DNA of 30,236 nucleotides. It comes from Mageeibacillus sp. UBA6976 (GTDB taxonomy: Bacteria > Bacillota > Clostridia > Saccharofermentanales > Saccharofermentanaceae). Below are positions 1 to 7,839 of the stretch, in pieces. The first letter of the stretch is position 1. Each line of letters starts with the position of its first letter. The stretch spans positions 22,713-52,948 of the forward strand of contig DJYO01000006.1 of assembly GCA_002450155.1 (NCBI GenBank). The letters are read 5' to 3'. Under the pieces are notes generated by a model that was given only the letters and a program-made list of their open reading frames with translations, had not been told where the DNA came from and made no database searches. Made by a program: the position numbers and the translations under genes.

Positions 1-24
1 GTTCGAGTCCCCCATGGCTCACCA
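1..24 (+). tRNA. tRNA 3' end, probably tRNA-Lys (partial)
   Basis: The window opens inside a tRNA. The T-loop TTCGAGT is followed by the 3' strand of the T stem (CCCCC), the acceptor strand ATGGCTC, discriminator A and an encoded CCA at 22-24. The acceptor strand would pair with GAGCCAT, which is the 5' end typical of tRNA-Lys in Bacillota. The anticodon lies outside the window, so the Lys identity is inferred. Confidence 0.85.
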
Positions 25-25
25 A

Positions 26-69
26 AGTCGAATCCCAGATCGTTCTGATCGAAGATTCGGCTTTTTTTT
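26..69 (+). terminator. Intrinsic terminator of the tRNA transcript
   Basis: AGTCGAATC (26-34) pairs with GATTCGGCT (54-62) with one G-U pair. The stem contains a smaller internal GATC/GATC hairpin, and a run of T residues follows at 62-69. It directly follows the tRNA CCA end and separates the tRNA from parE. Confidence 0.85.
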
Positions 70-86
70 GCCATAGGGTGTTAACT

Positions 87-113
87 TTGACATAAAAACC
101 CTTATGTTATAAT
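87..113 (+). promoter_or_regulatory. Probable sigma-A promoter of the parE-parC operon
   Basis: A consensus -35 TTGACA (87-92) and consensus -10 TATAAT (108-113) are separated by 15 bp, shorter than the usual 17 bp. The position fits transcription of the 147 start, which is preceded by GGAGTG about 9 nt upstream of the ATG. Confidence 0.65.
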
Positions 114-146
114 TAAACGCGTAAATAATATGGAGTGTGAAATCTT

Positions 147-2138
147 ATGAGCAAAAAAGATTACGGCAATGACAGTATTGTCTTGCTCAAGGGCGCCGAC
201 AGAGTTAGGTTGCGCCCTGCGGTAATATTCGGTTCAGACAATCTCGAGGGCTGTATCCATTCGTTCTTCGAGATTTTATCCAATTCAATAGATGAAGCAA
301 GAGAAGGCTACGGTAATCAGATAATAATCACCAGGTTCAAGGACGGTGCGATAGAGGTCGAGGACTTCGGCCGAGGCATCCCTCTTGACTATAATGCCAA
401 GGAGCAGAGATTTAACTGGGAGCTGGTATTCTGCGAGCTTTATGCCGGCGGCAAGTACGATAACAATGCATCTGGTGACTACGAGTACTCCTTAGGTCTT
501 AACGGCCTCGGTGCCTGCGCGACTCAGTATGCTTCCGAGTATTTTGATGTTACGGTAATGCGTGACAAGGTTAAGTATTCCATCTCATTCCGTAAGGGAG
601 AACCTGTAACCGAGCTTTCGACAGAGCCTTACAGGTTTAAGAGGACCGGTACTATCCAGCACTGGAAACCGGATAGCGAGGTCTTTACCGAGACTGTGAT
701 CCCTCTTGAGACATTCCAGGAGATAATCAAGAGACAGTCTGTTATCAATTCAGGTATCGAGTTTATCCTCAAGGACGATGAATCCGGCCAGGAGTTTAAA
801 TATATCTATCCCGAAGGTATCAAGGGGTATGTTAGCGAGATCTCCGATATGAGAGGCCAGACTGAGCCCTTCTATTTCTCCGGCGAAGGCCAGGGCAGGG
901 ATAAGGCTGACCGTGATGAGTACAAGGTCAAGGCCGAAGTTGCATTCTGCTTCAATAACGAGATCAACAGGCTTGAATATTTCCACAATTCAAGTTTCCT
1001 CGAGCACGGCGGATCTCCTGATAAGGCTGTAAGATCAGCATTTGTATCCGAGGTGGACAGACAGCTTAAGCTCAAGGATAAGTACAAGGCAAATGAGAGC
1101 AAAATCATATTTCAGGATATAGCAGATTCCCTCATTCTTGTAACCAATACATTCTCTACACAGACATCCTACGAGAACCAGACCAAGAAGGCTATCAACA
1201 ATAAGTTCATCCAGGAGTTCATGACTCAGCTTATCAGGGATAACCTTGAAGTTTGGTTTACCGAGAACAAGGATGCCGGAGACAAAGCCTGCGATCAGAT
1301 CCTTGTAAACAAGCGTTCAAGAGAGAATGCCGAGAAGACCAGGGTCAACATAAAAAAGAAGCTTATGGGCAATCTTGATATCAACAACCGTATCAAGAAG
1401 TTTGTAGACTGCAGGACAAGAGACGTATCAAGGCGTGAGCTGTATATCGTTGAGGGTGATTCAGCTTTAGGCTCAGTCAAACTCGGAAGAGATGCCGAAT
1501 TCCAGGCTGTCATGCCTGTAAGGGGTAAGATCCTTAACTGTCTCAAGGCAGATTACAACACCATATTCAAGAGTGATATCATAACGGATCTGCTCAAGGT
1601 GTTAGGCTGCGGCGTCGAGATCTCAAACAAACACAGCAAGGATCTGTCTGCATTCAATCTGGATAACCTGAGATGGAACAAGATAATAATCTGTACTGAT
1701 GCCGATGTCGACGGTTTCCAGATAAGGACACTGATCCTCGCGATGATATACAGGCTTACTCCTACGCTTATAGAGAAGGGCTATGTGTATATAGCCGAGT
1801 CTCCTCTTTTTGAGATCACGTATAAGCCAAAGGGCAAGAATGCCAAAGAGGAGACGCTGTTTGCCTTCAATGAGAAGGAGAAGGCTGAGATCCTTGCCAA
1901 ATACGATCCTAATCTCTGCACTATCCAGAGATCGAAGGGTTTGGGTGAGAACGAACCTGAGATGATGTGGCAGACTACCATGAACCCCAAGTCCAGAAGA
2001 CTTATCAAGGTCTGCCCTGAGGATGCGAAGAAGACTTCGGAGGTCTTTGACCTCTTGCTGGGCGATAACCTTGCCGGCCGTAAAGAACATATAGAGCAGG
2101 ATGGCCACTTGTATCTTGACCTCCTGGATATCGGATAA
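147..2138 (+). CDS. parE: DNA topoisomerase IV subunit B (ParE)
   Basis: ATPase subunit of a type IIA topoisomerase; with the ParC-like subunit it decatenates and relaxes DNA using ATP. The 663 aa length fits ParE rather than the longer proteobacterial GyrB. The N-terminal GHKL ATPase domain shows the E42-x3-N46 magnesium box (EILSNSIDE), the DFGRG motif at 73-77 and a divergent lid glycine run (LGLNGLGA). The transducer domain follows. The TOPRIM domain has EGDSA at 436-440, PVRGKILN, and the metal motif DADVD at 518-522, then GYVYIAESPL and RSKGLGE near the C-terminus. parC starts 14 nt downstream, so the subunits are co-expressed. GyrB cannot be fully excluded from this subunit alone; the absence of a GyrA box in the partner supports topoisomerase IV. 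The ATPase motifs are more divergent than usual. Confidence 0.88.
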   Translation: MSKKDYGNDSIVLLKGADRVRLRPAVIFGSDNLEGCIHSFFEILSNSIDEAREGYGNQIIITRFKDGAIEVEDFGRGIPLDYNAKEQRFNWELVFCELYAGGKYDNNASGDYEYSLGLNGLGACATQYASEYFDVTVMRDKVKYSISFRKGEPVTELSTEPYRFKRTGTIQHWKPDSEVFTETVIPLETFQEIIKRQSVINSGIEFILKDDESGQEFKYIYPEGIKGYVSEISDMRGQTEPFYFSGEGQGRDKADRDEYKVKAEVAFCFNNEINRLEYFHNSSFLEHGGSPDKAVRSAFVSEVDRQLKLKDKYKANESKIIFQDIADSLILVTNTFSTQTSYENQTKKAINNKFIQEFMTQLIRDNLEVWFTENKDAGDKACDQILVNKRSRENAEKTRVNIKKKLMGNLDINNRIKKFVDCRTRDVSRRELYIVEGDSALGSVKLGRDAEFQAVMPVRGKILNCLKADYNTIFKSDIITDLLKVLGCGVEISNKHSKDLSAFNLDNLRWNKIIICTDADVDGFQIRTLILAMIYRLTPTLIEKGYVYIAESPLFEITYKPKGKNAKEETLFAFNEKEKAEILAKYDPNLCTIQRSKGLGENEPEMMWQTTMNPKSRRLIKVCPEDAKKTSEVFDLLLGDNLAGRKEHIEQDGHLYLDLLDIG

Positions 2139-2152
2139 ATCGGAGTTTAAAC

Positions 2153-4417
2153 ATGCCAAAGAAGAAGAAAGAAACAGAGAAGAACAGTAATTCGCTCAAA
2201 GCGAGGCTTACTGACGAGAATGCGAAGGACATGCCCGCAGTAGATCAGCCTATAACAGAGATGCTCGAGATCAACTATATGCCTTACGCCATGAGCGTTA
2301 TCGTATCGAGAGCGATCCCCGAGATAGACGGCTTTAAGCCTTCACACAGAAAACTCCTGTATACCATGTACAAGATGGGACTTCTGGGCGGGGCAAGGAC
2401 GAAATCTGCTAATGTAGTAGGCCAGACCATGAAGCTCAACCCCCACGGAGACCAGGCGATCTACGAGACCATGGTTCGTATGACCAGGGGCAATGCTTCG
2501 CTTTTGCATCCTTATGTTGATTCCAAGGGTAACTTCGGTAAGCAGTATTCCAGAGACATGCAATGCGCAGCTCCGAGATATACCGAGGTAAGGCTCGAGA
2601 AAATCTGTGAAGAGATATTCAAGGGCATTGACAAGGATGCCGTCGATATGGTGGATAACTACGACGGAACTCTCAAGGAACCTGTTCTGTTGCCAACATC
2701 TTTCCCTGCGATACTGGTCAATTCCAATCAGGGTATAGCAGTAGGTATGGCTTCAAATATCTGCTCATTCAATCTGGCAGAAGTGTGCAAGGCTACAGAG
2801 GAATACTTGGCAGATCCCCAGTGCGACCTTCTGGAATATATGCCGGCACCGGATTTTTCCGGAGGCGGACAGATCCTCTATGACAAGGAGCAGATGAGGC
2901 AGATCTATAACACGGGTAAGGGTTCTATTCCCGTAAGGGCAAAATACAGTGTCGATAAGAAGAATAATCTTATTGAAATCACGGAGATCCCTTATTCCAC
3001 AAGCGTAGAGATCATCATCGATAATATTGCCGAGCTCGTTAAGAACGGCAAGGCCAAGGAGATCTCCGATATCAGAGATGAGACAGACCTTGACGGTCTT
3101 AAGATCACCATAGACTGCAAGAGAGGCACTGACCACGATGCCTTAATGACCAAGCTCTTCAGATTTACCAAGCTTCAGGATACTTTCTCATGCAATTTCA
3201 ATATCCTGATCGATGGCAGACCGAGAGTCCTCGGCGTAGGGCAGATAATGGATGAGTGGCTTAAGTGGAGGAGACAATGCATATCAAGAGAGCTTACCTT
3301 CAATCTTGAGAGGATGAAGAAGAAGCTTCATCTCCTGGACGGTCTAGCCAAGATCCTTGTGGACATAGACAAAGCCATCAGGATAATCAGGAATACCGAA
3401 CTTGAAGAAGATGTTATCCCTAACCTCATGAAGGGCTTTGACATCGATAAGGAACAGGCTGAATATGTTGCTGAGATCAAGCTCCGCAATATCAATAAGC
3501 AGTATATCATCAACAGGATATCTGACAGGGATAAGCTCATAGAGGACATTAAGGATACCGAAGATATCCTTAAGAGCCCCAGAAGGATCAATTCCATAAT
3601 AGTCAAGACCTTAAGGGAAATCGCCACCAAGTACGGGCAGCCCAGAAGGACTGAGCTTATCTCTCCTGAGCAGACTCCCGTGTTCGAAGAGCACAAGATC
3701 ATCCCTGATTACAGGCTTCATCTTATGCTTACAAGGCACGGCTATCTTAAGAAGCACACCATGAATTCCTTAAGGAATGCGGGAGAGCTTAAGACCAAGG
3801 AAGATGACGAGATCTTTATGGGCTTTGAGACCGATAACAAGTCAGATCTGCTCATATTTACCGATAAGTGCAATCTCTATAAGACACATGTCTACGATTT
3901 TGCTGATACCAAGCCGGGAGATCTGGGACACTTTCTCAGGAGCGAGCTTGAGATGGAAGCTGATGAGACTCCTGTCTTCATGATCTCAACACAGGATTAT
4001 AAGGGGATACTCTTTATTGCCTTTGAGAACGGCAAGGCTGCAAGATTCCCCATAAATACCTATGAGACCAAGCAGAATCGTAAGAAGCTCCTCAAGGCGT
4101 ACTTTGACGGCAGCAAACCGGTAGGATTTCTCCTGCTTGATGAGGATGAGGATCCGGATCTTATCGTTACCAGTACCCTTGATAAGGCAGCAGTATTCAA
4201 GTCGTCTCTTGTTCCGCTTAAGACTACGAGAACGACACAGGGCGTTCAGCTCCTTGTCTCAAAGAAGGGGTCAACTCTCAAGAACGTTATGCGCCTCATA
4301 GAAGTAAATGTTAACGATCCTGAGTATTACCGTATCAGGAAGCTTCCTGCTATCGGTTATTACATCAAGGAGAAGACTTTGGAAGCCAAGCAGATAAGCT
4401 TTGAGGAGTTGAATTGA
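2153..4417 (+). CDS. parC: DNA topoisomerase IV subunit A (ParC)
   Basis: Breakage-reunion subunit of the type IIA topoisomerase. The winged-helix domain starts with the conserved MPYAMSVIVSRAIP segment. It contains the quinolone-region motif NPHGDQAIYETMVRM and the catalytic tyrosine Y143 in APRYTEVRL. The tower and coiled-coil region follows, then a shortened beta-pinwheel with blade-like repeats from about residue 525. The QRRGGxG GyrA box needed for wrapping and supercoiling is not visible, so I call ParC rather than GyrA. The segment between GNFG and the catalytic Tyr differs from the usual GNFGSxDGDxAAAxRYTE, marking this as a divergent subfamily. Length is 754 aa. The GGAGT ribosome-binding site is just upstream, and the stop overlaps the TTG start of the next gene. 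Confidence 0.88.
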   Translation: MPKKKKETEKNSNSLKARLTDENAKDMPAVDQPITEMLEINYMPYAMSVIVSRAIPEIDGFKPSHRKLLYTMYKMGLLGGARTKSANVVGQTMKLNPHGDQAIYETMVRMTRGNASLLHPYVDSKGNFGKQYSRDMQCAAPRYTEVRLEKICEEIFKGIDKDAVDMVDNYDGTLKEPVLLPTSFPAILVNSNQGIAVGMASNICSFNLAEVCKATEEYLADPQCDLLEYMPAPDFSGGGQILYDKEQMRQIYNTGKGSIPVRAKYSVDKKNNLIEITEIPYSTSVEIIIDNIAELVKNGKAKEISDIRDETDLDGLKITIDCKRGTDHDALMTKLFRFTKLQDTFSCNFNILIDGRPRVLGVGQIMDEWLKWRRQCISRELTFNLERMKKKLHLLDGLAKILVDIDKAIRIIRNTELEEDVIPNLMKGFDIDKEQAEYVAEIKLRNINKQYIINRISDRDKLIEDIKDTEDILKSPRRINSIIVKTLREIATKYGQPRRTELISPEQTPVFEEHKIIPDYRLHLMLTRHGYLKKHTMNSLRNAGELKTKEDDEIFMGFETDNKSDLLIFTDKCNLYKTHVYDFADTKPGDLGHFLRSELEMEADETPVFMISTQDYKGILFIAFENGKAARFPINTYETKQNRKKLLKAYFDGSKPVGFLLLDEDEDPDLIVTSTLDKAAVFKSSLVPLKTTRTTQGVQLLVSKKGSTLKNVMRLIEVNVNDPEYYRIRKLPAIGYYIKEKTLEAKQISFEELN

Positions 4418-6306
4418 GTACATTCTCGCCTGAATACAAAATAATAGGTGACAAGACGCACAGATCCGGCACGGGATATGTTGTCTCTGCCGTGATGCTC
4501 AGTATTGCGCTTCTTGCCATGGTCATTGTTGTAGTGGTGGTGAATAATATCAATTCATATCGTAATCTTACTATCCCTGAATTTGAGAAAGCTATAGATG
4601 AGGGCGACTACGAGGGAGCATTGGAGATTTACAGGAACATTCAGGACGAAGTCCTTGCCGCATCGCCTGAAGAGGCCGCTCTTATGACTGAGGAGACTGA
4701 GCTTTTGAGCCAGATGGAAGAGATCGTAGGCAATAAGGCAGACGGCATCTGTACAAGGATACTTGAAGAAAGATATGTTCCGATCCCATCTGATGTTGAA
4801 TTCCTGGATCAGATGAAGGAGCTTACATCATCTGTCGTATCTGTGTGGCTTAATGACCTTTGTGTTGACTTCCTCCTTGGCAAAGAAGAAAAACCGGATG
4901 TTATCTTTGCCTTTGAACAATTGTCCCCGATAAGCAATTTCTCAGCTACAGCTAATCCGCTCCTCCGTGAGATAGACTTTATCGAGACTGCAACAGGACA
5001 GGTTCAGACTGCAGAGCAGGATTACGAGAATGGCGACTATATATCCGCAGTTCAGCACTATCAGGAAGTAGCTGCCGAATACGAGGGCTTCGTTTATGAT
5101 TTTTCCGTCAAGCGTATAGACGAGATCAAGAACGTCATGTACGAACCGATGATGGCTGAGGGCGAGCATATGCTTGAGACTTTTAAGTTCTATTCGGCAG
5201 AGCAGCTCCTGTCAGATCTGGCAGTTATCTTCCCGGGAGACGAGAGGATCAGGTCTGACCTTCTTGAGGCGACGGGACATACCACAGCTACGACGACATA
5301 TTACGGTCCTGTTGAAGTTCTTTGCGTAAGGCCTCTTATAGTCAACGAGGAGACGGCATTTGCAGAGAGTTATGTTAATAATGACAGCGGCCTTTATCTC
5401 ACGGGAGACGAGTTCCATGCCATACTTGAGCAGCTCTACAGCGAGGGATATTGCCTTGTTAACGCCGAAGATCTTATCGACATGTCCGATCCCGGTTTCC
5501 TTCTTGAGAAAAATCTCATTATACCTGAAGGCAAGAAGCCTCTTATCATCGTGATCGAGAATCTCTGCTACAGCCCGACAGCTTATGATTGCGGCATCTG
5601 CAGGCGACTTGTGCTCAACGACAGGGGTCAGGTCTGCGGAGAGTATGCCGTTACAAATGAGCGCGGCGACGAGGAATTGATGGTGAGCAGGGAGGCAGAA
5701 AGCATAGGCATACTGGATGCCTTTGTTGAGCAGCATCCCGATTTTACATATGACGGAGCCAAGGGCATCATTTCGGTATCAGGATATGAGAACTGCTTCG
5801 GTTATATTGTCAGCGCCGATGAGATGGATGACCGCAATCAGGCTCTTGCCACGCAGAATATCCAGCCTGTGGATCTTACTCCGGAGGAGATAAGCAGCAA
5901 TAGAGATACGGTTACGGCAATCGCTGATACCCTTAGGGACACGGGATGGCAGTTTGCCTCCTGCACCTATGGCTATATTACCAATGCCAGATCATGCGAT
6001 ATGGAGACGATCCAGCAGGATACAGAGAAATGGCTTGAGCAGATAGGGTCTCTTCTGGGTGAGACACATATGATCGTTTATCCGGGCGGCAATTATATCT
6101 ATGGTACTGATGAGCGGGCGGTATACCTTAAGAATCTCGGTTTCAGGATATTCTTCGGTATCGGTTCAAGGCCTTATTATACTTATGGTGATAATTATCT
6201 GTACTTTGACAGAGCCATAATCAGTGCAAATACCCTGAGGAATATCGATTATTCCAGGATGATCGATGCAGACTCGGTGCTGGATCCTGACAGAAGGTTT
6301 GAGTGA
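4414..6306 (+). CDS. Membrane-anchored protein with TPR-like repeats and a catalytically degenerate NodB (polysaccharide deacetylase-like) domain
   Basis: The start is TTG at 4414, overlapping the parC stop, with GAGGAG at 4403-4408, so translation is probably coupled to parC. Residues 21-44 form one transmembrane helix. Two helical repeats resembling TPRs follow (about 55-80 and 195-225). The C-terminal part, from about residue 295, matches the layout of clostridial polysaccharide deacetylases: a GDEFHAILEQLYSEGY segment, a beta-strand where TFDD is normal, a HPDFTYDGAKG segment, and a W-x-F-A-S-(H)-x-Y-G-(H) motif. The catalytic Asp pair is replaced (V380-I-E-N-L-C-Y386) and the two zinc histidines become C517 and Y521. 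I therefore infer a non-catalytic carbohydrate- or envelope-binding protein. It has 630 aa and probably faces outside. Its function is unknown. Confidence 0.7.
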   Translation: MSTFSPEYKIIGDKTHRSGTGYVVSAVMLSIALLAMVIVVVVVNNINSYRNLTIPEFEKAIDEGDYEGALEIYRNIQDEVLAASPEEAALMTEETELLSQMEEIVGNKADGICTRILEERYVPIPSDVEFLDQMKELTSSVVSVWLNDLCVDFLLGKEEKPDVIFAFEQLSPISNFSATANPLLREIDFIETATGQVQTAEQDYENGDYISAVQHYQEVAAEYEGFVYDFSVKRIDEIKNVMYEPMMAEGEHMLETFKFYSAEQLLSDLAVIFPGDERIRSDLLEATGHTTATTTYYGPVEVLCVRPLIVNEETAFAESYVNNDSGLYLTGDEFHAILEQLYSEGYCLVNAEDLIDMSDPGFLLEKNLIIPEGKKPLIIVIENLCYSPTAYDCGICRRLVLNDRGQVCGEYAVTNERGDEELMVSREAESIGILDAFVEQHPDFTYDGAKGIISVSGYENCFGYIVSADEMDDRNQALATQNIQPVDLTPEEISSNRDTVTAIADTLRDTGWQFASCTYGYITNARSCDMETIQQDTEKWLEQIGSLLGETHMIVYPGGNYIYGTDERAVYLKNLGFRIFFGIGSRPYYTYGDNYLYFDRAIISANTLRNIDYSRMIDADSVLDPDRRFE

Positions 6307-6349
6307 TATTCATCCCGGTAAATATTATATTTTCATTTCATTTGTCAGA

Positions 6350-6381
6350 AATTCGTGCGATTTTGATTTTTATACTATAAT
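6350..6381 (+). promoter_or_regulatory. Candidate promoter for the PH-domain/sir2/MutS-like unit
   Basis: A consensus TATAAT lies at 6376-6381 in a 109-nt AT-rich gap. No good -35 is seen; TTCGTG about 18 bp upstream is the best fit. The position suits the ATG at 6416, which has a strong GGAGG site. Confidence 0.5.
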
Positions 6382-6415
6382 ATTAGGATCAAGATGAGCG
6401 TACGGAGGTTTTTGT

Positions 6416-6886
6416 ATGGCTAAGATCGATAAATTAACTCAGCTTACTGAAGAAGAGGAGATCATCTGGAAGGACCGCAAGAGGTATTTAGGACTCCCTC
6501 TGTCATTTACAGTCTACAGCATGAGCAATAACAAGTTCTACCTCAAGAAGGGGATCTTTAATATCGATCAGGAAGAGATACTCCTGTACAGGGTGCTCGA
6601 TATCACATATAAGCAGAACTTTGGTCAGAGGATATTTGGTGTAGGAACCCTTGTCCTTAATACGGCAGATAAGTCTACTCCGATCCTTGAGGTCAAGAGC
6701 ATTAAGAACCCTAAGAAGATAAGGACTGCTTTGAGTACGCTTGTTGAACAGAGAAGAGATGAGAAGCGCGTTACCGGTAAAGAGATGTTTGGCGCTGCAG
6801 GCTTCCATAGCGGAGACCATGACGGCGACTTTGATCACGACCATGACGGGCACTTTGATTTGGATGACATGATCGATCATTCCTGA
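6416..6886 (+). CDS. Bacterial PH-domain (bPH2-like) protein with a His/Asp-rich tail
   Basis: The 156 aa protein starts at an ATG preceded by ACGGAGG. Residues 1-120 have the pattern of a short bacterial PH domain of the YdbS/YdbT kind: a first strand region ending in SFTVYSMSNNKFYLKKG, then INxDQEEILLYRVLDI, a GVGTLVLNTAD strand and a final helix (NPKKIRTALSTLVEQRR). Unlike most YdbS-type proteins it has no transmembrane helices and is probably cytoplasmic. The last 25 residues are almost wholly Asp, His and Gly (GDHDGDFDHDHDGHFD), which could bind metal; that is inference. It lies 17 nt upstream of the sir2 gene in the same unit. The family role is not established. Confidence 0.65.
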   Translation: MAKIDKLTQLTEEEEIIWKDRKRYLGLPLSFTVYSMSNNKFYLKKGIFNIDQEEILLYRVLDITYKQNFGQRIFGVGTLVLNTADKSTPILEVKSIKNPKKIRTALSTLVEQRRDEKRVTGKEMFGAAGFHSGDHDGDFDHDHDGHFDLDDMIDHS

Positions 6887-6903
6887 TTTGAGGTGATTTA
6901 GTT

Positions 6904-7839
6904 TTGGAGACCAGAATCGACAGACTCGGAAGTGTCAGAGAAGACAAGATAAGAAAGCTTAAGGAACTGATTGAGGAATCCAACAATATAGTTTTCCTTG
7001 GCGGAGCAGGCGTATCTACTGAATCGGGTATCCCTGATTTCAGGAGCGGCAGCGGTATCTATAACTCTGAGAGTGGTACTAAATATCGTCCTATCGATAT
7101 AATCGCCCACGATTTCTTTATGGAGAATACTGAGGTATTCTACGATTTCTATAAGCGTAAGCTCATCTATCCTGATGCCAAGCCTAACAAAGCCCACAAG
7201 GCGCTGGTAAGACTTGAGAAACAGGGTAAGCTCAAGGCCATAATTACTCAGAATATTGACAATCTCCATCAGGAGGCAGGTTCCAAGTGCACCATAGAGC
7301 TTCACGGCTCGGTATTCAGGAATTACTGCATGGACTGCGGCAAGAAATTCAGCACAGAATACGTAGTAGCGCAGGAAGGCGTTCCCCACTGTGATAAGTG
7401 TGGAGGTATCGTACGTCCTGACATCGTTCTTTACGAAGAGAATCTCGAGCATGAGAATGTTGATGCAGCGATCAAGGCAGTTAAGAAATGTGATCTCATG
7501 ATCATCGCAGGCACATCTCTTACAGTATATCCTGCAGCGACATTTGCCCAGTTCCTGAAGCACGACAGGATCGTCATAATCAACAAGAGCTCTACATATA
7601 TGGATCTTAAAGCTCTGCTTACCATCCACGATAATGTAGGTGATGTATTAGATCAGGTTGTACCAAAGCGTGTATCCAAGCCTAAGACTGCTGCCAAGAA
7701 GACTACAGGCACCAGGAAGACTTCTGCTTCTACATCAAAGAAGTCTACAGGTACAAAGAAGGCTGCATCTTCTGCAAAGTCTAAGACAGCTTCATCTAAA
7801 GCCAAGAATACTACTTCCAAGAAGAAAGATAATGGATAA
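6904..7839 (+). CDS. Sir2-family NAD-dependent protein deacylase with a histone-H1-like C-terminal tail
   Basis: Sirtuin that removes acyl groups from protein lysines using NAD. The start is TTG at 6904 with GAGGTGA 7 nt upstream. Residues 1-254 carry every class-defining motif: GAGVSTESGIPDFRS (34-48), TQNIDNLHQEAG (115-126), catalytic H134 in ELHGS, a four-cysteine zinc site (C142, C145, C163, C166), RPDIVLYEE, GTSLTVYPAA and INKSS. Residues 255-311 form a low-complexity tail of Lys, Ser, Thr and Ala with repeated KK-T/S-G-T and SK-K/S elements, like the C-terminal domain of histone H1. The tail would be expected to bind DNA or RNA and is itself a possible lysine-acylation target; this is inference. 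The 3' end overlaps the next gene by 8 nt, suggesting coupled expression. Confidence 0.93.
   Translation: METRIDRLGSVREDKIRKLKELIEESNNIVFLGGAGVSTESGIPDFRSGSGIYNSESGTKYRPIDIIAHDFFMENTEVFYDFYKRKLIYPDAKPNKAHKALVRLEKQGKLKAIITQNIDNLHQEAGSKCTIELHGSVFRNYCMDCGKKFSTEYVVAQEGVPHCDKCGGIVRPDIVLYEENLEHENVDAAIKAVKKCDLMIIAGTSLTVYPAATFAQFLKHDRIVIINKSSTYMDLKALLTIHDNVGDVLDQVVPKRVSKPKTAAKKTTGTRKTSASTSKKSTGTKKAASSAKSKTASSKAKNTTSKKKDNG

Noticed and set aside
2153..4417. GyrA rather than ParC
   Set aside because: No GyrA box is visible, the C-terminal pinwheel is short, and the partner ATPase subunit has ParE length.
4414..6306. Active polysaccharide deacetylase
   Set aside because: The Asp pair and both metal histidines are substituted at the expected positions.
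7658..7831. Upstream extension of the MutS-like gene reading frame
   Set aside because: It lies wholly within the sir2 tail in another frame, giving an Arg/Leu/Gln-rich shadow translation. ATG 7832 gives a plausible 8-nt overlap and a sensible N-terminus.
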